Shown here piece after piece: positions 35,575-42,052 of a DNA stretch of 64,000 bases. Numbering within the stretch: the stretch's first letter is position 1; each line of letters starts with the position of its first letter. The stretch comes from Bacillus sp. B1-b2. Lineage in GTDB: Bacteria > Bacillota > Bacilli > Bacillales > Cytobacillaceae. A model generated the notes under the pieces. That model was not told the origin of the DNA, did no database searches, and saw only the letters and a program-made list of their open reading frames with translations. The stretch spans positions 186,001 to 250,000 of the forward strand of contig NZ_WEHU01000003.1 in the NCBI RefSeq assembly GCF_009183415.1, written 5' to 3'. The position numbers were made by a program, and so were the translations under genes.

Positions 35575-36423
35575 TTATAAAGATGTTGAATTCAGGAACG
35601 AATTGACGTTCTCAGCAAATAGTTCTGGAAATTGGAATAGGTGTCCGTGACCAGAATCAGGATATATAATGAGTTGTGCTTTTGGTAAGTGCTCAGCTAA
35701 AATATAACTATTTTTGGTTGGAACCATAACATCGTTAGTACCATTTGTCACAAGCACAGGGGGTTTAATGTTCTGTAACCACTTGTAATCATTATTGGAT
35801 TTTGGTTGAGACCACTTTGCCAAAGCCTTTAATTGGGCTTGTTGTACTTGATCAGAACTTTCAACCTTTTTCTGATTGATAATTCTTTGTAAAGATGCCA
35901 TTCCCGCAGATTTACTTGTTTCAGTTGAACGGTAGAAGAAAAACATGAAGTCATCCAAAGCATTCTCTGCATTCCCACCGTGTCGACTCATTCTTTCAAA
36001 TATTTCTGGCTCGGGATTAATTCCAGACTCAGGTCCAGTACCTGCCATGATGATTCGTCTAATCAAATTCCCTTCTTGTAATGCCAATTCTTGTGCAACC
36101 ATTCCACCAATTGAAAAACCGAGAATATCGACTTGATCTAAACCAAGTGCTTTTATAAATTTCCCTGCATCTTGTGCCATCTCAGCAATCGTATCAGGTG
36201 TTTGTCCTTTCGTCTCACCAACCCCTTTGTTATCAAATAGGATAACTGGACGTTCCTTCGCAATTGGACCAACCATATTAGGATCCCAATTTTCCATCGT
36301 TCCTCTAAAGTGAACTAGAAATACGACAGGTACTCCCGTTTTTTCACCAAACCTTCTATAAGCATAACTAGTACCTTCAACGTCAATAAATTCTGATTGA
36401 GCTGGTATGGTAAATGTCGTCAT
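35575..36423 (-). CDS. Alpha/beta hydrolase
   Basis: About 282 residues from the ATG at 36423 (AAGGAG upstream). HFRGTMENWDPNMVGPIAKE, LFDNKGVGET, nucleophile elbow GFSIGGMVAQE and the C-terminal DSGHGHLFQFPE are present. Paralogue of 32507-33349. First gene of the operon after the operator at 36486-36517. Possibly hydrolyses an ester or lactone formed during electrophile stress; substrate unknown. Confidence 0.85.
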   Translation of the reverse strand: MTTFTIPAQSEFIDVEGTSYAYRRFGEKTGVPVVFLVHFRGTMENWDPNMVGPIAKERPVILFDNKGVGETKGQTPDTIAEMAQDAGKFIKALGLDQVDILGFSIGGMVAQELALQEGNLIRRIIMAGTGPESGINPEPEIFERMSRHGGNAENALDDFMFFFYRSTETSKSAGMASLQRIINQKKVESSDQVQQAQLKALAKWSQPKSNNDYKWLQNIKPPVLVTNGTNDVMVPTKNSYILAEHLPKAQLIIYPDSGHGHLFQFPELFAENVNSFLNSTSL

Positions 36424-36485
36424 TTGAGTTACTTCTCCTTCGAACATTGAGTTCTAAATTTTTTAATATAAATTAGTTGAATGAA

Positions 36486-36517
36486 ATGCATTTTAGAATG
36501 TTCATTCTAAAATGCAT
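36486..36517. promoter_or_regulatory. 32-bp perfect palindrome, TetR operator candidate
   Basis: Arms ATGCATTTTAGAATG and CATTCTAAAATGCAT around TT, about 60 bases before the hydrolase start. It contains AGAA-TGTTCA-TTCT, the same AGAA-N6-TTCT pattern as 36581-36594 and 37452-37465. Confidence 0.7.
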
Positions 36518-36579
36518 GTAGAAATAAAGCTAACACGGTATTTAAAGGGTCTGATTATAACCCTTTCTATTCACATTTC

Positions 36580-36595
36580 GAGAATGATTGTTCTC
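36580..36595. promoter_or_regulatory. Second AGAA-N6-TTCT site
   Basis: GAGAATGATTGTTCTC lies between the tetR stop and the operon promoter region. Confidence 0.55.
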
Positions 36596-36611
36596 AAAAG
36601 AGTAAAAAAAA

Positions 36612-37187
36612 TTAATCTAATACCGAAAGTGTAATATCAATAATATTATTTAATTTTTCTGTGTCATCGGTAGTTTTGGTTATAACGCGTAGACCTACTA
36701 AGGAATTATGAAGAAATTCCGATGTTTTTTTTGCATCATGATGTTTAGATATTTCTCCAGCTTTTTGACCCTTTAGCACTAGATTATTTAGTAGTAATTC
36801 GGTCTTAGAAAAACTTTCCACTACCTTTTCTGCTGCTTGTTCATCATGTAATGACAACTCAACTGCCGTATTTACAGTCAAACATCCAATAAGTTGTTGT
36901 TTATCTCTGACAATTATCATATTAAATAATTGCCTGATAGCATCTTTTACCGAATTCAGCTGGCTTACTTCATTCTCTATTCTAGTTGTTATTATTTCAT
37001 TATAATGATCCAACGCTTTTATAAACAAAGTATGCTTGTCACCAAATGTATCATATAAGCTACGACGATGGATACCCATATACTTTACTAAATCCTGCAT
37101 GGAGGTTTTTTCATAGCCTTGTATCCAAAAAAGTTCCATAGCTTTTCGTAATACTTCATTTTCATCAAATTCTTTGTTTCTAGCCAT
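36612..37187 (-). CDS. TetR/AcrR-family transcriptional regulator
   Basis: 191 residues. N-terminal HTH DENEVLRKAMELFWIQGYEK, then TSMQDLVKYMGIHRRSLYDTFGDKHTLF, typical of TetR regulators of the YxaF/NemR-like group; the C-terminal ligand domain has one Cys (GCLTVNTAVE). It precedes the hydrolase/OYE operon on the same strand and probably represses it through the palindromic sites. AAAGGAAA precedes the ATG. Confidence 0.88.
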   Translation of the reverse strand: MARNKEFDENEVLRKAMELFWIQGYEKTSMQDLVKYMGIHRRSLYDTFGDKHTLFIKALDHYNEIITTRIENEVSQLNSVKDAIRQLFNMIIVRDKQQLIGCLTVNTAVELSLHDEQAAEKVVESFSKTELLLNNLVLKGQKAGEISKHHDAKKTSEFLHNSLVGLRVITKTTDDTEKLNNIIDITLSVLD

Positions 37188-37451
37188 ATTACCATTTCCT
37201 TTGAGTAATCTTAGAGTAACCAGAAAATCTTTATGCTAACTGATAATCATCAATCAACAAGGTAAGAATATTGACTTTCTCGTCCCTCGCCAATAATATC
37301 ATTTTAAGAATGAACAGTAAAGATTTGCTTAAAGAGTTACTACTAAATTCTCCAATTTTGTATGAACTATACGTTTTACCAGCTTCCCCTCCTAAAAAGA
37401 GATTTTTAGATCTGTTTCTGTAACCTTGAGATAGTGTTAAGTAAGCTTTTT

Positions 37452-37465
37452 AGAATTATCGTTCT
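37452..37465. promoter_or_regulatory. Third AGAA-N6-TTCT site upstream of tetR
   Basis: AGAATTATCGTTCT, with flanking T/A symmetry, about 265 bases before the TetR start; plausible autoregulatory site. Confidence 0.4.
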
Positions 37466-37915
37466 CATTATGGCAAAAAAGTAGTTAATAACCTTACAAA
37501 TCTATAATACCATTTTGAGAACGATTGGTAAAGAATAAATTTTGTTTTTTTTAAAATCATTAGGCGATAAGAAAAAAAGGCATAATTTTATATTCCATAA
37601 TACAGTTTAAAAATTCATTCTATAACATATGAACACTAAACCTTTTTAATTTGAATGAAGAGTTTAAATTCTTATTCAACAAAACTCCCTCAATAAACAA
37701 ACACTTATCTTTTAAATACTCAGTTTCTCTCAATATTTCTACATAAGTTGTTTAGTCTAATAGATTTGGTTAGTAAGAAAAGAGTCCAATCAAGCAGTTT
37801 ACGAGAAAAATGAGCGCAAGAAACTAGCCAACCTTCGGTAATTTCCTAAAAGTTGGAAGATTAGGTATGTACGCACCAATGGATGTCCACATATCTTATG
37901 GGGATCTCCCCTCCC

Positions 37916-37948
37916 AAGTCTCACAGAGTCTTCGCTCCTACATTCCTT
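37916..37948. repeat. IS-end-like repeat, second copy
   Basis: CACAGAGTCTTCGCTCCTAC plus ATTCCTT is identical to 5721-5747. It lies about 150 bases beyond the stop of the IS110-type transposase remnant. Confidence 0.5.
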
Positions 37949-38094
37949 CGTTCAACCTTTATATAAGGTGGATGTCGGTCATGCTGCCCCACAGGATCTA
38001 TGTCCTTACGTTAGTTGCGTTGTCAACTAATCCCATGCTGATTTTGTCCGTTCATCTTTTCAAATCTATTTGTTAATCGTTAGTTTAATAGTGA

Positions 38095-38310
38095 TTAAGC
38101 TGCTACTGGTTCTTGGATAAATGCATGCATATGGGGGATGTCCTTCAACATTTTCTCCTCTTGAAACATAAAATGTTTCTTACCAATAGAGAAGAGTATA
38201 CGGATGAGCTTATTACACAAAACAATTAAAGACTGCATCTTTTTAACGGATTGTCTGGTCTCGTTGTGTAGTAATGATATAGGGCTTTAAAGGCTTTGTA
38301 ATAAGAATTT
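38095..38310 (-). pseudogene. IS110-family transposase C-terminal remnant with frameshift
   Basis: One frame reads YYKAFKALYHYYTTRPDNPL; after a one-base loss in an A-run at about 38243 the next frame continues KKMQSLIVLCNKLIRILFSI and ends FIQEPVAA. Both parts match the C terminus of IS110-type (Transposase_20) transposases as I remember them. The N-terminal catalytic part is missing. Confidence 0.6.
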
Positions 38311-38371
38311 AGATTATAGTGTAATATATATATTCATTTCTCTTTAATAGACATAATTTTCTCCAATAAAA

Positions 38372-38396
38372 TATCCAGATTACATAAATCCGGATA
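38372..38396 (-). terminator. Hairpin after the lanthipeptide exporter gene
   Basis: TATCC.GATT pairs with AATC.GGATA around a five-base loop, 28 bases beyond the stop. No strong U-tract. Confidence 0.45.
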
Positions 38397-38423
38397 CAAT
38401 ATAACTTTTTATTAATATATATT

Positions 38424-40166
38424 TTAAACAGCACTAGTAATTGTTTGTTGGTTAACTAATTTTTGATACAATGCGTTTGTATTGTAAAGTTCACCATGAG
38501 AACCGAACCCTGTTACTTTTCCATCTTGAATTACTATTATCCGATCAGCATCCATGATGGTTGATAATCTGTGGGCTATAATTATAGTTGTTCTATCTTT
38601 CATCAAATTATTCAAGGCTTCTTGGACTAGTGCCTCAGAGTGCCCATCTAAATGAGCGGTTGCTTCATCTAATAATAATACTTGAGGTTCTCTTAGAATA
38701 GCTCTAGCAATTACAATTCTCTGTTTTTGCCCCCCTGATAAACGAATACCTCTTTCTCCTACTTCTGTATCTATTCCCTTAGGTAGAGAAGTAATAAAAG
38801 AGTCTAAATTTGCCTTTTTTAATGCATTAAAAATTTCCTGTTCTCCTATTTCTTTCTTTATCCCATATACCAAATTAGCCCTAATACTACCTTCCATAAC
38901 AGGTGTGTCTTGACTAACATATGCGATTTTTTCTCTCCAGTCATTTAAGTTATAAGAGTAAATTGACTTACCTTTATAAAGTATGTCGCCTCTGTCTAAA
39001 ACATAAAAACGTTCTAATAAGGAAAACAAAGTTGTTTTTCCTACTCCGCTTTCACCAACTATTGCGGTTCTTTGTCCTTCTTTGGCAGTAAAGCAAATAT
39101 CCCTTATTATTTCTCTTTTTTTATCGTAGGAGAATCCAACATTTAAAAAGGTTATTCCACTTTCATTCTTTTCTTCCAAACTCTTATAGTTAGATGTAAT
39201 AGTATCTTCAAGATCTTCTTCAAAAAGAGCATGCACTCGCTCGGTTGCACCCATTGCTTTTTGGAATTGAGTAAAGAATTGAGCCATTTTAGTTATGGGT
39301 GTTACTATTTGAAATATATAAAAAACTATAGCTACTAAAGCCCCAGCGGACATAGCACCAGTTGCTACTTGGTATCCTCCATATCCAAAAATACATACTA
39401 ATACCATTAGTATTGCTGTTGTAATGAGAGGTGATACTATTGCAATAATTTTTCCTGTTTCCAAACCGTGGCTATACAACTTTTCAGCTCGTCTTCCTCC
39501 CTGAATAGCTTCTTCATTTTCTGCAACGGAGAACTTAACCATCCGAACATCACTAAGAACTCTCCCTAAATCTCCCTGAAATGCTGCGGTTTCCCTTTGC
39601 AAATTATTAGATACATGATACATCTTCTTTCCTAATGGTGTTAGAATTAAATAAGTGAGAGGGAAAACTAGTAAAAAGATGATAGCAACTTTCCACTCTA
39701 TAGTAAAAAGAATAATGAGAGAACCTAAGATAGTTATGGAACCAGTAAAAAACGGAATTAAATGGTTAACAAAGAAATTATTCATAACTACTGTATCATT
39801 TGTAATTCTACTCATAATTTCACCTGAGTTATTAGAATCAAAGAACTTAATTGGGAACTTTACGACTCTCCTCCATAAATCCTCTCTAATTAGCATGACT
39901 ATTTTCTCTCCTATATATATCATCATATAGAGGGAAATCCCAGAAAGTGAAACTTGGAGAATAAAAACTAATAATAAGCCAATAAGAATGAAGAAATTGA
40001 AATCATTTAATACTAACTTGTCCACTAGATCCATTGAGACTATAGGTATTATAAGAGATACACCGGTTTGTATAACTGCTAATAGAATTGCTATACTAAT
40101 TACCCAACCAGATGGCCTATATCTATTTAAAATATCAAAAAACTGTTTTGGTGATAGAGTTTTCAT
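38424..40166 (-). CDS. ABC exporter (fused membrane and ATPase domains), probable lanthipeptide exporter
   Basis: 580 residues. Six membrane helices (about 20-300) are followed by an ATPase domain with Walker A GESGVGKTT, signature IRLSGGQKQR and Walker B VLLLDEATAHLD. There is no N-terminal C39 peptidase domain, so leader removal must be done elsewhere, probably by the M16B pair in this cluster. AAGGAT precedes the ATG. It is the last gene of the lanthipeptide operon. A general multidrug role (BmrA-like) cannot be excluded, but the context favours peptide export. Confidence 0.8.
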   Translation of the reverse strand: MKTLSPKQFFDILNRYRPSGWVISIAILLAVIQTGVSLIIPIVSMDLVDKLVLNDFNFFILIGLLLVFILQVSLSGISLYMMIYIGEKIVMLIREDLWRRVVKFPIKFFDSNNSGEIMSRITNDTVVMNNFFVNHLIPFFTGSITILGSLIILFTIEWKVAIIFLLVFPLTYLILTPLGKKMYHVSNNLQRETAAFQGDLGRVLSDVRMVKFSVAENEEAIQGGRRAEKLYSHGLETGKIIAIVSPLITTAILMVLVCIFGYGGYQVATGAMSAGALVAIVFYIFQIVTPITKMAQFFTQFQKAMGATERVHALFEEDLEDTITSNYKSLEEKNESGITFLNVGFSYDKKREIIRDICFTAKEGQRTAIVGESGVGKTTLFSLLERFYVLDRGDILYKGKSIYSYNLNDWREKIAYVSQDTPVMEGSIRANLVYGIKKEIGEQEIFNALKKANLDSFITSLPKGIDTEVGERGIRLSGGQKQRIVIARAILREPQVLLLDEATAHLDGHSEALVQEALNNLMKDRTTIIIAHRLSTIMDADRIIVIQDGKVTGFGSHGELYNTNALYQKLVNQQTITSAV

Positions 40167-40278
40167 AATTATACTATCCTTATTTAGAATTTTAATAATT
40201 GACAGAGTATAAGATTATATTAAAATTTTAGAGACATATAAAACAAATATCTTTTATTATGCTACGTACCAGATTAAA

Positions 40279-41109
40279 TTACTTTTTTCTAAGAACAACC
40301 GCAAAACAATCACTATTTTCTTCGTACTCTCCACCATTCACATCGGCATAGACTTTTTCTATAATAAATCCAGCTTCAGTGACTTCCTTTTCTAGATCAG
40401 GAATACTAAAATATTGATTCCAATAATTATAATTCACTAAATCTCCATTATCGAAAGCTAATATATTTTTCACCAAAGAAACTTTATTTGGGTACTTTAA
40501 TGACGCAAACAAAGTCAAATGTTCCTTTTGTGAAAACAAATCGTTAGCTGAAAGTCCCCATAATAAATTTTGTTCAAACTTTTCATAGCTATTATCGGAG
40601 AGTACATCTAATAAAACTAACCCATCAGGCTTAAGTCCCTTATATATATTATTTAAGATTTTTTTTCTCTTAGTTTGATCAAAACTTCCATATAACTCAT
40701 AAATTAATAAAGCTATATCAAATTCATTTTGAAAATTTAGCTTTGTCATATCTTCGTACAAATAATCTATCAATAGATTATTCTTTTTAGCTTCTTCTAT
40801 GGCATAGTTTATAGAGTTTCGATTAAAATCTACTCCAACAACTTTATAGCCTGACTTAGCTAAACCTTGAGAGTATAATCCAGGACCACACCCCAAATCA
40901 ATAACCCTTTTATAACTCTCTGGAGGGGCAATATTTTTTATAAATTGAATTGTCTCATGAATGAATTCTGTACTTTTGCTTCCTCCAGGTATATTCTCGT
41001 CTAAGTGAGTCTTCAAAACAAGCTCTGCTCTATCTGGATCAAGCCAAATCTCTTGTGTACCTTCTTCAAATGGCATTGGATTTTTTGCTAGTTCTAATAG
41101 TCCTTTCAA
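40279..41109 (-). CDS. SAM-dependent class I methyltransferase
   Basis: 276 residues from a TTG at 41109 with GAAGGTG close upstream. Motif I VIDLGCGPGLYS (about residue 88), VVGVDFNRNSINYA (motif II acidic residue) and LLIYELYGSFDQ complete a Rossmann methyltransferase fold. It lies between the precursor array and the exporter, so it is probably a tailoring enzyme. Other class III lanthipeptide clusters of Bacillus (andalusicin) encode a methyltransferase giving N-terminal dimethylation; that role here is inference. Confidence 0.8.
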   Translation of the reverse strand: MKGLLELAKNPMPFEEGTQEIWLDPDRAELVLKTHLDENIPGGSKSTEFIHETIQFIKNIAPPESYKRVIDLGCGPGLYSQGLAKSGYKVVGVDFNRNSINYAIEEAKKNNLLIDYLYEDMTKLNFQNEFDIALLIYELYGSFDQTKRKKILNNIYKGLKPDGLVLLDVLSDNSYEKFEQNLLWGLSANDLFSQKEHLTLFASLKYPNKVSLVKNILAFDNGDLVNYNYWNQYFSIPDLEKEVTEAGFIIEKVYADVNGGEYEENSDCFAVVLRKK

Positions 41110-41284
41110 TTCATCACCTTCAATATTTAATATTCTAAAATTCTATAACAAATAAACTTACCGGACGCATAATCATAATCAATAATGCGCCCAGAAAAAA
41201 AGTAAGTAGATATTCTCTTGACCATTAAATAATTCTTTGTTAATGTTAAAGTAATTCTATATATTAATGCATGCAATAAATAAT

Positions 41285-41422
41285 TTAGCAATGATTACTT
41301 ATCGATGAAACAAACACACTAGTTAACGTAGTTGACCATGTTGTAGTTATTGTTCCATCCACTGCTTGGCCCTTACCTTCAGTGTCATGAGTCAATTTTT
41401 GCAAGTCTAATACTGATTTCAT
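41285..41422 (-). CDS. lanA: Class III lanthipeptide precursor, copy 4 (Ile25 variant)
   Basis: 45 residues. Leader MKSVLDLQKLTHDTEGKGQA carries the LDLQ-type recognition motif of class III precursors; the core is Thr/Ser-rich and ends VSSISNHC, containing S-x-x-S-x-x-C. It differs from the other copies at residue 25 (Ile for Val) and by a few silent changes. AGGAGGTGAG precedes the ATG. Most distal copy from the synthetase gene. Too short for ordinary ORF calling. Confidence 0.88.
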   Translation of the reverse strand: MKSVLDLQKLTHDTEGKGQAVDGTITTTWSTTLTSVFVSSISNHC

Positions 41423-41465
41423 TTTTCTCACCTCCTCCATGAATTTACTTTTTACCGGAGAAGGA

Positions 41466-41603
41466 TTAGCAATGATTGCTTATTGATGAAACAAACACAC
41501 TAGTTAACGTAGTTGACCATGTTGTAGTTACTGTTCCATCCACTGCTTGGCCCTTACCTTCAGTGTCATGAGTCAATTTTTGCAAGTCTAATACTGATTT
41601 CAT
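41466..41603 (-). CDS. lanA: Class III lanthipeptide precursor, copy 3
   Basis: 45 residues, identical in protein to copies 1 and 2. Twelve Ser/Thr in the 22-residue presumed core (from Thr24) are possible dehydration sites and a single C-terminal Cys45 can close one lanthionine or labionin. An in-frame ATG six codons upstream has no ribosome site and is absent from copy 1, so MKSVL is the start. Confidence 0.88.
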   Translation of the reverse strand: MKSVLDLQKLTHDTEGKGQAVDGTVTTTWSTTLTSVFVSSISNHC

Positions 41604-41646
41604 TTTTCTCACCTCCTCCATGAATTTACTTTTTACCGGAGAAGGA

Positions 41647-41784
41647 TTAGCAATGATTGCTTATTGATGAAACAAACACACTAGTTAACGTAGTTGACCA
41701 TGTTGTAGTTACTGTTCCATCCACTGCTTGGCCCTTACCTTCAGTGTCATGAGTCAATTTTTGCAAGTCTAATACTGATTTCAT
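41647..41784 (-). CDS. lanA: Class III lanthipeptide precursor, copy 2
   Basis: 45 residues, protein identical to copies 1 and 3. AGGAGGTGAG ribosome site. The leader is acidic-to-neutral with L-x-L-Q at residues 5-8, and ends near AVDG before the Thr-rich core. Confidence 0.88.
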   Translation of the reverse strand: MKSVLDLQKLTHDTEGKGQAVDGTVTTTWSTTLTSVFVSSISNHC

Positions 41785-41827
41785 TTTTCTCACCTCCTCC
41801 ATAAATTTACTTTTTACCGGAGAAGGA

Positions 41828-41965
41828 TTAGCAATGATTGCTTATTGATGAAACAAACACACTAGTTAATGTAGTTGACCATGTTGTAGTTACTGTTCCA
41901 TCCACTGCTTGGCCCTTACCTTCAGTGTCATGAGTCAATTTTTGCAAGTCTAGTACTGATTTCAT
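41828..41965 (-). CDS. lanA: Class III lanthipeptide precursor, copy 1 (next to LanKC)
   Basis: 45 residues. Start ATG at 41965 with AAAGGAGGTGAG upstream. Leader residues 1-23, core about 24-45: TVTTTWSTTL, then a hydrophobic TSVFV and SSISNHC. Silent differences (CTA for TTA in codon 5, ACA for ACG) separate it from copies 2 and 3. It lies 87 bases downstream of the synthetase gene that should modify it. Confidence 0.9.
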   Translation of the reverse strand: MKSVLDLQKLTHDTEGKGQAVDGTVTTTWSTTLTSVFVSSISNHC

Positions 41966-42052
41966 TTTCTCACCTCCTTTAAAGAATTACTTAATTTTAT
42001 TTTGTATTCTAATGATTATTAATTTACTGCTTGAAGGTACTTAAACTAGAAC

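Larger units (their letters stand above)
37188..38094. other. Intergenic region with operator-like sites and IS end
   Basis: It holds an AGAA-N6-TTCT site at 37452-37465, a half site at 37518-37526 (GAGAACGAT) and, at 37916-37948, the sequence shared with 5715-5747. The 69-codon frame at 37867 has no ribosome site and lies in this IS-like DNA. Confidence 0.5.
41285..41965 (-). repeat. Four-copy 181-bp tandem array of precursor genes
   Basis: Start codons at 41965, 41784, 41603 and 41422 are exactly 181 bases apart. Each unit contains ribosome site, 138-base gene and a short spacer (CCTTCTCCGGTAAAAAGTAA). The units differ at only a few positions. Confidence 0.95.

Noticed and set aside
37867-38076. 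69-codon ORF in IS-like DNA
   Set aside because: It lies in the repeat-containing 3' flank of the IS110 remnant and has no ribosome site.
38424-40166. C39 peptidase-containing LanT transporter
   Set aside because: The protein starts directly with membrane helices; no N-terminal Cys/His protease domain.
41160-41195. Hairpin GCAT.AT...AT.ATGC downstream of the precursor array
   Set aside because: Stem is imperfect and has no U-tract on the transcribed strand, so it was not called a terminator.
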